Assembly: GCA_030490835.1 (NCBI GenBank)
Contig: CM059971.1
Span: 21,941,817 to 22,005,816 of the forward strand
Direction: 5' to 3'
DNA length: 64,000 nt
Source: Annona cherimola
Lineage: Eukaryota > Streptophyta > Magnoliopsida > Magnoliales > Annonaceae
Shown here: one piece after another, positions 46,628 through 58,376 of the stretch
Layout: the number at the start of each line of letters is the position of its first letter
How positions within the stretch are numbered: the stretch's first letter is position 1
Program-made: the position numbers and the translations under genes
The notes under the pieces: model-generated
The model's database searches: none
What the model saw: the letters and a program-made list of their open reading frames with translations, nothing else
Told to the model about the DNA's origin: nothing

Positions 46628-49600
46628 TGTAATGCCCACGTACAAAGTCAATTATCGCTACTAAAGTAAAGGATCGATGATCTAACAGAATATATAAGTT
46701 CAATACCTAATCAATTAGGTCATCATAAACCAAATGTCTCATCAAATTTAAATTAAATTGGATCCAAATAATAAAATTCATATAATACATACTTCATATC
46801 TTTGCTAATTATTTTTTAAAAATCAAATCAAAATATATTATTTTAGATCTTAGTTCATCAAGTCCTAACCTCATCTAGGACACCAATCCTATGTTCATCT
46901 CCACCCGCATATTTATTATCTAAAAAAATAACAAAATATGATGAGTCCAGGCAAAATTAGTAAGTGGAGCATATAAATGTAAACTGGCAAAACTTGAATA
47001 AACAATATGCATAGGAGTTTACAAAACATTGATTAAATCACAGATCTAGATTAGATTTAAATTCATATGAAACATATGTTAATGCTCAAGCATGGATCAA
47101 TGCATCATGCACATGTCATTTCTCCATCCAACCAACAAAGGTCTTAAATCCAATGTGAAGGTTTGGTATCTTGCCCTGTAATCCAACCCACTGCATAACT
47201 TAGGTTACCATTATTGCATCCCCGCACAAGTGGTCAATCTTGCACAATATAGATAGAATGGAAACCACCTTTATCAAAACCGGAGGTGTAACTGATAAGT
47301 TACTGTGCTTACCACACAGCCGCAGCCATACCGCACTACGTTACATGAACGGCTCTGGCCTCAACTATTACGTTGACGGCCACCAATCTCATGAACCAAG
47401 TCACAATATACATTGTCTAAATCATAAGAGCCAGACAAATCAGGCCTGCAGCCCACCGATCAGACAAGTCTAAATTAATGAGACTAGGCCGTCACATCCC
47501 GATCCCTGGTTACGATGTGCCAACAGTCGTCATCAATGGTCCAACAATAACACTTCATAAATCTATAACTACAACCATGACTCATGAATATGTCAACATT
47601 TCAAGCAATATATGTCAATGTCATAATGCATAATGCTAGCATATATAAAGAGCAAAACTCGGATCACAATAAATCATCATAAATTATAAGATTCATTCAT
47701 TTCAAAATTATGAAACAACAAAATTCAAAACATCCATGCCTGTGACCATATATTATAATACAAAATCAAAAAGAGAAGAAATGAGCTCTACTTATGTTGT
47801 GTAAATATCAGATTCATCCTTGTACTGCGTTTCACTACAATGGCCAAATTATCTCATTAGAAATAACATTTTTCCTTCATTAATTTCTTTTTCTCAAATT
47901 AACTCTTTTAATAATAATCTAGTATGATATCCCATCCGAAGATATATAGATATCTTTATGTATCATAACTTTTATAATTTAGTCGACATGTGGTTCCTTG
48001 TATTAATTAGATTATTCCAAAATTATCATCTATAATAAATTTTATTAATTCTAAAATATTGCTTACTCCAAGTTAGTAAAATAATTAATTTGAGTCGAAG
48101 CTCATTTCAAAGAATTGCTAAATTACTTTTCTACTTCTTAACTTTTATTTTCTACATAGTATTAAACACTATTTTATAAATATTTAAATTTATCAGTTAA
48201 ATATCATTTATATATTATTAATTACTAACTAATACTCATTTGAGCTCCAAAACTTAATATGACATAGGCGGGCCTTCCTTTGATCATATTAACTTTTTTA
48301 ACTGTCTATTTGTATTCAATTTAATTCTCAATATTCACCAAATATTTAATGAAAATTTTCCACATGTATCAACTTAATAATTACATATTTTAACTAGCCA
48401 TTTAATTTTGGATAATATTATTTGAATTTCAAAATTTGTTTTGACTACTCCTCAATCTGTCGATATTTACAGAAATCAGACACAATGATCTTTCTTGATC
48501 TTTGTTTATAATTGAATCAAGGATTTTTAGTATGAAATTTTTATAATACATCAATATCTACATGAATTATCAAAATGAATATTTTCAGCACAAAATATTG
48601 ATTATTTATATTTATTTAAGTATTTTTATTTTGCTAGATAGGGGTATGAGTTTCGGAATGGTTCAAATCACATTAATTATTACCCATATTTATATTATCT
48701 AAAAATTTATTTTTATTTATTTGAGTGATAATCAGGATTTATTTTATATCATATAAAATTTTCAGCGTCAATTTCGTTGGATGACATTATTAAAAATAAA
48801 TTAGTATAACTGATCCTAACAACCGTTCTATCATGTTTAGGCTGACCTTTTAGCATTTTTAATTTACAATATACTGAACATTTTAAGATGAAACTTTTGT
48901 CGTTCCTTAGTAATAATATCATGAGTTCGCACAAAAATTGGCATTCCAAAATCATTCTTGTACTATTTCTTATATATTTTTCATTTTGGTTCCAAATCTA
49001 CAACATGGGTGATGTAAATTAAGTTATGACCAGTTATAATTGTTAATTTAAATTACTAATCACAGCACTTATCATCAATTTAACACATAGATCATAGAAA
49101 ATTACTTATTTAATCTTGATCCAATGATTTAGATCATGAGATTGTATTTTTAATTAAACTTTTAATTATTTAGATTAATTGGTTACACTTTGCACTAATA
49201 CAAAGATTATTGAGATAGAATTATAAATGATCAAATCTTATCATCTATCAAGGTGTCCACACATGATCTAACTTTATATCTTTATTTAAAACTAAATTTT
49301 ACACATATCTAACGGTTTGGATTATCCATATTATACATGGAATTGTAGATTCAATTGTTGAGATCATTCCGTTACTGTTTAAGGATATATATAATATGTT
49401 TGGGCCCACTTTAAGCAAAATTTTTCCAAATAATAGCCCCTGATTATTTTCATGTCCAAGTAATAAAAATTCCTAATTAATATATTCAAATTGACCTCCA
49501 TCAGGTTTAATAAATCTGATTTCTATGAACATCAACTTCTTTCCTGTGAATATGGAATTTTTCTCCCAAATTTAATGTTCTAGATTGATCTTTACCTTTG

Positions 49601-49960
49601 ATGTTTGCTTCATTTATAAAGTAAGATATGAAATTAACAACAACTAACCTCGATGATGATGATTGATGGAGAGGATCAATTTAATCAAAGTCTCACCTTC
49701 TCTTCCCTCTCCACTCTTTTTCTCTCTTTTTTTCCAACGTAAATAAACTATACTAGAGCATATTTATATCTCTTCACTATTTTATTTATTTATTAACTAT
49801 TTTATTATTATTTTGTCTAAAATTATGCCAAATATCAATTATCTAGAAACTAGTGTCCACATATCACTATTCCAGTAGTTCCATGTTGACTATTGGTGCT
49901 ACTTTTCCCCCTAATTAGATATCCGTACACGTAATTCTATTTATATATTTTGAATTTAAA
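46628..49960 (-). mobile_element. Probable gypsy (Del-like) LTR, minus orientation
   Basis: Plus-strand start TGTAATGCCCACGTAC is the reverse complement of a ...GGGCATTACA LTR end. A minus-strand TATA-like box (AGATATAAATATGC, 49758-49771) is followed downstream by a purine/pyrimidine-biased leader (49680-49735). A segment near 46950 reads CACTTACTAATTTTGCCTGG on the minus strand, a common Del-type LTR phrase. No primer-binding site adjoins it, no target duplication was confirmed, and the right end is a guess. ORF 47240-47473 has no recognisable product. Confidence 0.35.
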
Positions 49961-50378
49961 ATTTTAAAATTTTAAAAATAATTAATACCTATTAAGTAAA
50001 TGGAATAATAAAATAAAATGAATCAAATGAAACCAAGGAGATTCATACCTTTGGTCTCTCCCACTTTGACAACATCCAACTTGTGTTGAATGGGGGAATT
50101 AAATATTATATTTCTTAAGCATTTCATTTATACCATATTTCCCCTTCACACATCATTGGTTAATTTATTGTTTCTTTTTTAAAATATAATTACTATATAA
50201 CACCCTTTCATTTGTAGATATGTTGAACACATAGTTATAAATTTTTTTTGCATAATTATATTTTATATGTTCCATAATTGTATATTTACTAAGTATTTCA
50301 TTAATATCAAAATTCAAAAGTATGAGGTTTACAATCCCCTAACCCATTCAACCATTTAAACAAATAAATTGATTAAGG

Positions 50379-51640
50379 TGTAATGCCCAGAAGGCTAAAC
50401 TCCACCCTTGGTCATTAGTTGTTATATTTCATTTAAAAATTTGGTAGCATATCTTCAAAATCATGAGGTTGAGGGGTTAGATCAAATTACTCTGTACAAA
50501 TATACAGTTTATTATAATACTTAACATAAAAGTATGAAGCTAAATAAAATAAATCATACAAATCTCCTCCAATATACCGTCATAATTAAATGCATATCAA
50601 CTCTATAATAAAATAAACTTTGCAAAGAAATCCTCACTGCATCACTGATTTATGCACCAAATAAAATGTTAAGTATGATTTTCCTACTAATTAGGATAAT
50701 AACTAATGTATAATCCGATAGACCAGGATCTCTTCTCATTCCTATCTAAGCACCCACCTTATGTTAGGGTCCTACCTTAGTCCAATCATCTAAAAATATT
50801 AACATGGAAAGACGTGAGTTTGGGTCAAATAAGTAAATAGGATAATGATAAAACTCAATTGTTAAAGCAAACAAATGTTATTCCCATAAAATAGCTCAAA
50901 CATCAAAATATTTAAAGTTCATATGCTCATTCATACCACACTCATGCAAGCAATCATGCTTCAAATGCTCATATGATGCAAAACCCCATCCTCATCATCA
51001 CCACCCATGTCGACTTCGCATCCCAGGTAGACTCCTCATCATCAATAGCTTGCGTGATTATATCACAGTACACCACAACTCCTCTCATTCTCTAGCGTAC
51101 CTTGAGAATCATCATGAACATATCATACTTAACATGCAATAATACTTTCATTTAACATGCCCATGCTCATATACTCATAAAATATATCCATCACATTTAA
51201 ATAATTTAATTAATTTAGAAATTTCATAAAACATCATTAACTCATAATAATTTTTTGAACATACTTAACTCAATTAAATAATTAAAGTTATGGAAAGTAT
51301 ATACTTCAAGAAAGGAATTTTTACAAAAAAGTTCAAATAAAATATCTAAACCATCATAAAACATTAATGCCTATAATAAATAAATATTCATGAACATCAA
51401 TAAGCATCCAAATAAAAGCGAAATTTTTTTTACTTATCTTCATGCAATTTCTAGATCTCCAAGGCTATACAAGATTCTAATGCTTTTTTACTTTAATCTA
51501 TACCAAAATGATAATAATATTCTTAGATAATATCTAAAAATGTAGAAGATGGGTGTTTCTAGGCAGACGTTTAGAACTTCAAAGATGAGAAATGAAGATA
51601 TTTAAGAATGATATTAAAGGGAAGAATATAAGTCATATCC
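50379..51640 (-). mobile_element. Second Del-like LTR remnant, minus orientation
   Basis: It begins TGTAATGCCCAGAAGG on the plus strand, the same terminal phrase as 46628, but internal text differs, so this is a related but separate family or subfamily. Phrases such as GTGAGTTTGGGTCAAATAAG (50813 onward) resemble Del-type LTR interiors. No ORF. The right limit is uncertain. Confidence 0.35.
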
Positions 51641-51999
51641 ACGTGTAGAATAGATGAAGTAACAACTTAAGTCGACTCAATTTACGAATTGAGTGAAGTC
51701 ACATCAAAAGTAGACCTCAAAGGGCCACTTGATTATACATTAGAAGAAAAACTTCAAGTTATGGAGTAAAGTAAAGTCGACCACACACACAACCCAGATG
51801 AATTCTCACTCTAAGTCAACCCCAACTGCGGCTTGAAGAAGAATAAAAGTAAAGCCAAAGCTTTCAGATTTCCCTAGAGTCTAAAATTATAAACCCAAGT
51901 TAAACCTTTCTTCTAAAACCTTTGGAACCTTGCAACCCGAGTGATTCACACTGCAGATCAACTTCATTTGCAACTTGGTGAAGAATCTAGAGAAGAAAC
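51641..51999. other. Sequence with scattered AAGTCGAC words, site of element B insertion
   Basis: AAGTCGACTCAATT (51669 onward), AAAGTCGACCACAC (51775 onward) and several AAGTC--C variants resemble the palindrome arrays of the Sirevirus-like elements. This may be a remnant of another family member. Element B's LTR starts at 52000 directly after GAAAC. Confidence 0.35.
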
Positions 52000-53704
52000 T
52001 GTTGATCCCGAGTTAATAGCAATTACCCAAGAGGGTAGGGGTAAATTGGGTATTTAAAACTTTTCGCTTTAAACGGAAACTTTACCCCGATTAATTCAAT
52101 CCCCTTTAATGAAACAAATGGAAAGCAATAAGATAATGAAAACAGAAATAAAAATCAGTGAAGAAGATTTTATAGTGGTTCGGGCAACCTTCTCTATTCC
52201 ACTCTTCCAAGCTCACACTCCTTATGACTCGGTTTCCACTATGTATTCTACGAATACAACTAGAGCCTCCGATCTCTTCTAGATTCTAGCTCTAGGGGAC
52301 ATATACTACTAGAGCCTCCGCTCTCTTCTAGATTCCAGCTCTAGAGGGCATATACAACACTTAGCACAAGTAGGTGACGAGTCCTATTCCAGTCACAACG
52401 CTACTTTGCTATCACCTGGTTTGAAACGCCAATATCAAACCAAACATCAAAACTGAAATCAAATTGAAAAGAAAAGGGAATCTACACTTTACAGATTTGT
52501 GTAGGCAAGTTTTAGCTTGAGTAAGAACTCGTAGAAGTGACAAGTTGATCGATGTTGGAGTATGCAGCAAGTTGAAGATCGTTCTTAGTTCAAAATTTGT
52601 ATAGATCATTCAAGACTTGGAAAATGAAAATTTTAATTTATTATCTTCTGTTTCTGCTCTTTTCTATATTCTTTCACATTCACTTGAGTGTCTATATATA
52701 ATGGAAGAGGAGATTTGAACGTTAGAGAGTTGGTTGACACATAATAAATGTGCCAACGTTCAAATTTTCGAACATTACGACCCAAGTTGCAGGTGGAGTT
52801 GACTTCGTGTGCGACTTCGGATGTAATAGGCTACTCAAGTTCCTCATCAGGTCGCCTTGATCTTGAACTTGACTTAAGTCGCATGTGGAGTTGATTTTGG
52901 GTGCGACTTTAGTTTTCGGCAATTTCTAAGTATCTTCTTCAGGTCAACTTAGACTTGGACTTTACCCAAGTCACTGCAAGAGTCGACTTCGGTGCGACTT
53001 CACCTTCTATGCTTGCTTGATGATCTTGAATTTCTTTGGTTGCTTGATTTTTTTCAAATTAAATGTTCTTTTGCTATTTTGTATTACTTGACACTTAGTA
53101 TGATCATCCTAACTTGTAAACATTTGGTTCCATGTCTTGAAATCTTAGATTCTTGGATCTTAGAGTTCATGAAGACGTCCAAGTGATATTTCTTGATCAA
53201 ATTGATTAATTCATGCAATTTTTCTTGTTTAAGTCTTGATCTATCTTCATTTGATCCAAGTTTATTGTTTGGGTTGACTTGGTCTCCAACTTCACTTAAG
53301 CCGAATGTTAAGTCGACTTAGTTTGCGACTTTGCTCTTCAAATTCTGTGTTGTCAGTCTGAAGTCGATGCTGGAGTCGACTTGGTCTACGACTTCACCCA
53401 AGTCGCATGCGAAGTCGACTTCATGTGTGACTTCGGAAACTTTTGCTCCCCAATTTCAGCGCTGGACAAAAAATAGCTTTTGAAGTCTATGCTGGAGTCG
53501 ACTTGGGGATCGCCTTGGCCTAAGTCGATACCTAAGTCGACTTAGGAATTGACTTGACCTGTCATGTTTTATATTTTTCATTTTTACAACCTTAAAACAT
53601 TTCACAAACATATTAGTAGTCAAAACTTATTCAAATTGAGTTGTTAATCATCAAAACATATGCTTTGGGTATTTTTCCTTTGATTTCAACACTTATTTCC
53701 AACA
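52000..53704 (-). repeat. 3' LTR of Sirevirus-like element B (1705 bp)
   Basis: Plus-sense start TGTTGATCCCGAGTTAATAG, end ATTTCCAACA. It is followed by ATCTCTCCTTTTT (polypurine tract on the minus strand). It aligns with 56208-57960 along its length. A minus-strand TATA run (ATTATATATAGACAC, 52689-52703) is the likely LTR promoter. Two tandem copies of the CTAGAGCCTCCG(C/A)TCTCTTCTAG block lie at 52261-52350. The palindrome array at 52780-53560 is listed separately. Confidence 0.85.
52780..53560. repeat. AAGTCGACTT palindrome array in LTR B
   Basis: Two clusters (52785-53010, 53270-53560) of a 38-40 bp theme: AAGTCG, a short gap, TGGAGTCGACTT, then GCGACTT. About six intact GTCGAC cores remain; others read GTTGAC or GTCAAC, consistent with CpG deamination. 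Confidence 0.8.
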
Positions 53705-53717
53705 ATCTCTCCTTTTT
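53705..53717 (-). promoter_or_regulatory. Polypurine tract of element B
   Basis: Minus strand AAAAAGGAGAGAT directly precedes the LTR's TGTTGGAAA start. Same context as 57961-57973 in element A. Confidence 0.75.
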
Positions 53718-54084
53718 GATGATTAATAAAATCAATTTGAGTATTTACTGTTGGATATATTTAAAATATAACATTTTATCCTATTTTGACATTTTTAGGA
53801 TAATTATAGGTTATTTTCCTTTTGAACTTAATGAGATTGACATACATATTCCATTTGCAACATTTGCATATTTCATTTTCAATAATTAAAATCATTCATA
53901 CAAGAATTTCATTCATTCGATCAACTATTTCAATTCCATACAAAAACAGAACATAAATATGATCAAAATATTTCATACAAGTTTCAAAAATAAATACAAA
54001 ATTCAAACCTAACCTATATACAAACTACCCAACCCAAACTCAATTCCGAAATCTATACTCACTCAACTATTTTTTTCCTTTTTG

Positions 54085-55721
54085 TCAATAGATCAAATAG
54101 GGGTCGACTCGCTGAGATTTGGCATATAGAAATGCTGATATAGGATATGGAATTGATTGAAAAGGAGGAGTGGGTCGGATGGGTCTAATGTGGGCCGAGG
54201 AATAGAAAGATGATACGGGGCCTGAAGTTGGATCTCGGTGCATTGACACTGTGTCAAACGGATCCAATTTCGATATTTGTTGATTCCTGTTGCTTCCGGA
54301 TGCCAAGCGATATCGTATCATTCTTAGCTCCCGATCCAAGCAGTCTTGTCTCGAGTGCATGTCCATGATAGCGGTTAGGACCCCAGCAATCTGAGACGTC
54401 AAGCAATCCTCGATCTGCTCTAAGTGCTTCTGGATCGCATTGACCGATTTGTCCCAAGACAGTGGCCAAGGAGTGGGGTTTAGGATCTCGGATCCTTGTG
54501 GTGAATAAGATCCATGTCATGGCGGCGAAGTGGGCTCCTCGGGAGCATCCTATGGTGGAGCGGGTTGCTCTTCTGGTGATGGTGGGGGTTGCTCACCCTG
54601 AACCTGTGCTCCTTCGGCTTTTTTTAGAGTCGGTACACCCATCATTTCTCGGATCCGCTCTACCCTGAACTGATCCACATTTATTTTCATTCTTTAAAGT
54701 AGGGCTTTGTTGATTGCATTCGTCAGCTTCAATACTTCAAACGGTTCACCATCAACATCTACCTCAAAATGTTCCAGGATTTTAGTGATCCATGTTCCAT
54801 AGGGCAGACCCCTCGTGGGTTGTCCTTTCTGGAGGCGAGGGCTTCTAGGAAGAGTCGGGGGAGGCTTACTTTAACTCTGTTGGCGACTTTCCAAAGTATT
54901 TCAGCCTCCTACGGGTTCACCTGATTTCTCCCTCCGTCCTTAGGATAGATGCAGTGGGCGATTAGCAATCTTAGGACCTTCAACCTAGGAGATAAGTCCA
55001 TATAGTGTAGGAACTTGATCCCGAGATGATATTTGTTGCTCTTAGTGAGATGATTGTACATTTGAGTGAGAGACAAATCTGCAGGGAGCTGTTCATCGTC
55101 ATAAGGTACCTCAAAGATTCGCCTAACCTACATGATAGCATCATCTAAACTTGGGACCCCTCTTGTTCTCAAAATCATCTTAACTCCTTTCACAAACGTA
55201 CTAAAGTACTGATCATCCCGCAAATAATAGAAAATCCTCGTTAGGTCAGGATATACCCTATCATCTGCCTTTAACAATCTCATCTAACCTTGGAAATTCA
55301 GTAGCTCCTCGATTTCAAACTCATAATTGCTTAAAAATTTGAAATCTATATCTTGGGAATAAAAATCTTACGCTCATAAAAGATTTTATAGAATCGGTTG
55401 TGCTGTAACTCGGTCTTGAAATAGGTTATCGGCATTTTCAAGACTTGACCTTTAGTAGCTGGGGTTTCCCTTCTTCTTGCCCCTACATATGAACTTCCAG
55501 ATGTCTGAGTTTTTTCCCCTTCGGGCTGTTGTAGATGGAGTCTCAGCCTGAAATTGAACCCAACGGCCAGTGGAAGTTGATGGTTCTTCCCGGGCACGCT
55601 TTGAGAGAGTCCATTGTCTTCTGGGGACTTCCTCTTCAGCTTGGGAGTCGGATGGTTTGGGAACTAGTCTTTGGGATGGCTTAGACACAGCTAATTTGGG
55701 CAATTTAGACTTGGGTGCCAT
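54085..55721 (-). pseudogene. Envelope-like ORF of element B, frameshifted
   Basis: N-terminal part in one frame (55721-55452: MAPKSKLPKLAVSKPSQRLV, basic and Ser/Pro-rich), then another frame (to 55346: VLKMPITYFKTELQHNRFYK, FYERKIFIPKI). The C-terminal coiled-coil part lies at 54402-54085 (IAGVLTAIMDMHSRQDCLDR, ELRMIRYRLASG). These are collinear with the element A ORF at 58377-59951, roughly 20-30% diverged, with at least three frame breaks or stops. Not functional. Confidence 0.82.
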
Positions 55722-55739
55722 TGTATTTGTTTTTTTGAA

Positions 55740-56207
55740 ACAAGATTTTCAAATGTAGCTTAGAGAGAGATGAAGAGTTTGAATGAGAGATACCAGGGAG
55801 AGAGAGTAACGACCGTTGAGAGGGCTCAGGAGAAGGAATGAGAGATGAAAGGGATGGAACGAGAGAGAGTTGAACTAAGATATAGATAGAAGAAGATGAG
55901 ATTTCGAGAGAAGTAGAAAGAGGAGATGGAGTATAGGAGAGAGAAAAATAGATTGTGAGAGAAAGATGGAGAGATTATGCGAGAAAGGGAAGGAGATTGG
56001 GAGAGAGGAGAGAGGCTGAGAGACAGTGTTGTAGAAAGAAGAGAGAAAATCCGGAGAGAAAATGAGAGAAAATAATGGAGAGGGAGAGAAAATCTGGGAA
56101 CCAGAAGAAATAGAGAGAGAGCTTCGGCGCGAGAGGAAGAGGAGGAAGAAAAGAAGAGAAGAAGAAGAAGAAATGGGAAGCCTGATGGTCGTGCATGAAG
56201 TTGACTT
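55740..56207 (-). promoter_or_regulatory. Pyrimidine-rich leader upstream of the element B envelope-like ORF
   Basis: About 420 bp that is almost pure GA on the plus strand (CT on the minus strand) up to the ORF start. At its upstream end it is cut by element A's LTR after GAAGTTGACTT. The corresponding stretch exists in element A (59952-60274), so it is a family feature: a 5'UTR-like tract for the downstream ORF. Overlapping ORFs (for example 55875-56237) are low-complexity artefacts. Confidence 0.5.
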
Positions 56208-56469
56208 TGTTGGTCCCGAGTTGATGGCTAAACCCAAGAGGGGAGGGGTGAATTGGTTCTTTAAAATTTCTTTGGTAAACTTAAAGATCTTAACCCCTTA
56301 AAAAAAAAATTAATCCCCTTTTTTTAAGCGAATGGAGAGCAAATAAGATAAAGCAGTAAAAATAAGTAGAACACAAGATTTATAGTGGTTCGGGCAAACC
56401 TTCCCTACTCCACTCTTCCAAGCTCACACTCCGTTGTGACTTGGGTTCCACTATGTATTCCAAGAATAC

Positions 56470-56630
56470 ACTTAGAGTCACCGCTCTCTTCTAGATTCAA
56501 AGCTCTTGGGGGCATACACAACTAGAGCCACTTGCTCTCTTCTAGATTCAAAGCTCTAGGGGGCATACACAACTAGAGCCACTTGCTCTCTTCTAGATTC
56601 AAAGCTCTAGGGGGCATATACAATCACTTG
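56470..56630. repeat. Three tandem copies of a 57-bp block within LTR A
   Basis: (C/T)TAGAGCCACTTGCTCTCT plus TCTAGATTCAAAGCTCTAGG and GGGCATACACAA repeats three times, the first copy slightly diverged. LTR B has two copies of the corresponding block and element E's LTRs one, so copy number changes between family members. Confidence 0.82.
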
Positions 56631-57054
56631 CACAAGTAGGTGATGAGTCACACTTCAATCACACCCTACTTTGCATACACTTGATCTTAGCTACTCAAGC
56701 TAAATCAAGATTTATACAACCAAATAAAGAAATGAATAAAAACTACACTTTACAGATTTGTGTAGGCAGTTTTGAGCTCGAGGAAGAAATCAAAAATAGC
56801 TTGAATGATGATTGTTGAAGCAACTTGCAGTTTGAAGCTCTTTCTTCCCTTGAAACACTCAAATATGGAGAAAAGGTATTTGAAAGTCTTTCTTGCACTT
56901 CTTTTCTTTCTTTGATCTTTAGAGTAGTGTCTCTTGTGTCTTCTCACGTTCATTTGAATGTCCTTTTATAGATTGAGGAAAATATGAACGTTGTAGAAGT
57001 GGTTGGCATGCAATAAATGAACTCCAACGTTCAAAAATTTGACCGTTATTCTCC

Positions 57055-57840
57055 AAGTCTAAGATGAAGTCGACTTGGCCTGCGACTTGGCTTCCAAGTC
57101 GCACATGGGGTCGACTTGTCCTGCGACTTGGGTTCTTCAGAAACTCAAGTCTGAGACTTGGGTCGACTTGGCTTTCAGACTTCAACTCAAGTCGATTCTG
57201 AAGTCGACTTGGGTTGCGACTTGGCTTGGTCTATTGCAGAAACGCCTTGATCTTCTTGAAATGTCTTGAGTCTTGCAAACCATTTGAAAGCTTTGAGGTC
57301 TTGCATAATATATGTATGTTCCTTGCTTTGCTTTGGACTCACTTGGTCTTCATGACTTGGATTTTACTCCATTTGGAAGCTAGCTTGAAAATTTGCTTTG
57401 AGCTTGATAGACTTGATTTGAATGTAGAACATGATTCTTAACTTTGAAGTTGACTCATTTGTTTTTTATCTTGATTCCTTGGACTTGAGTGATAAATCCT
57501 CTTGAATATCTTGAAAACAGCATCTTTGAAAGTTTGAACTTCTCAAGTCGTGGATGGAGTCGACCTGGCCTGCGACTTCACCCAAGTCGCACCTGGAGTC
57601 GACTTCGTTTGCGACTTCGTTATGTTCGTTTCCACTTTTCAGCTCTGGATACTCCAAGTCGATGCTGGAGTCGACTTCGTCTGCGACTTGACTTCCTAAG
57701 TCGCAAGTGGAGTCGACTTGACTTGCGACTTCACCTGTTGCCTTTTGGGATTCATTCTCAAGTCGATATTTGAGTCGACTTTGGGATCGACTTCACCCAA
57801 GTCGAAGTCCAAGTCGACTTGGAGATCGACTTGACCTCTT
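57055..57840. repeat. AAGTCGACTT palindrome array in LTR A
   Basis: Clusters at 57064-57240 and 57545-57840 contain about ten GTCGAC cores in the recurring context AAGTCG-----TGGAGTCGACTTnGnnTGCGACTT. Because AAGTCGACTT is its own reverse complement and the half-words AAGTCG / CGACTT surround it, the region can form many alternative hairpins. Confidence 0.85.
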
Positions 57841-57960
57841 TGCTTTTCTTAAACATTTGTCAAACATGTTAGTACTCTTTATATACTCAAATAAGTTCTT
57901 GTTAATCATCAAAACTCAGGCTTTGGTCAATTTAGATTATTTTGAACATTGTTTCCAACA

Positions 57961-57974
57961 ATCTCCCCCTTTTT
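57961..57974 (-). promoter_or_regulatory. Polypurine tract of element A
   Basis: Minus strand CAAAAAGGGGGAGAT abuts the LTR start TGTTGGAAAC. This is the plus-strand primer site typical of Sirevirus-type copia elements. Confidence 0.85.
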
Positions 57975-58355
57975 GATGATTGACAAAACTTCATTTGAGT
58001 TGATACCTTTCAAAAATTTCAAACATATTCATTTGAGAAAACAGAGCATATAGGTATCGTTGAACATATAATTTAGAGTTTTGAGAACATTTAATCATTT
58101 TGGCATAGAGTTATGCTTGAATATCTTACAAGCCATATATTAAGTATTAAACATTAAGAGTACTTTGTATTGTAATCATTGATCAAATATATCATTCATT
58201 CAACTCTGTATCAATCATATATAAACCAATTATCATATCAAACATCATTTCATATATATATGAAGTTTCATTTCAGAATACAATGAAGCATAAATGAAAC
58301 TATCCTAGATACAAACTACCCAACCCAAAAATAAAAACACTCAAATCTAACCTAT

Positions 58356-58371
58356 CTTCCTCCCCCTTTTT
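58356..58371 (-). promoter_or_regulatory. Second polypurine-like tract just after the envelope-like stop codon
   Basis: Minus strand GACAAAAAGGGGGAGGAAG lies a few bases after the ORF's TGA (58377-58379), about 390 bp before the LTR-proximal tract. Counterparts follow the same ORF in B (about 54066-54085) and in E (about 26373-26392). Confidence 0.6.
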
Positions 58372-58376
58372 GTCAA

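Larger units (their letters stand above)
56208..57960 (-). repeat. 3' LTR of Sirevirus-like element A (1753 bp)
   Basis: Plus-sense start TGTTGGTCCCGAGTTGATGG, end TTGTTTCCAACA, then ATCTCCCCCTTTTTGATGAT, the reverse complement of the AAAGGGGGAGAT polypurine tract usual for this lineage. A minus-strand TATA box (CTATAAAAGGAC, 56963-56974) marks the promoter. It interrupts element B's body; the five bases before it are GACTT. It is the best-preserved of the family's LTRs here. Confidence 0.88.

Noticed and set aside
47240..47473. 77-codon ORF
   Set aside because: It lies in LTR-like minus-strand sequence and has no familiar domain. Composition and position argue for chance.
55875..56301. Overlapping ORFs of 73-120 codons on both strands, rich in Ser/Leu/Phe or Arg/Glu
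   Set aside because: They are translations of a nearly pure GA/CT tract (the leader of the envelope-like ORF). Low-complexity open frames on both strands are expected there.
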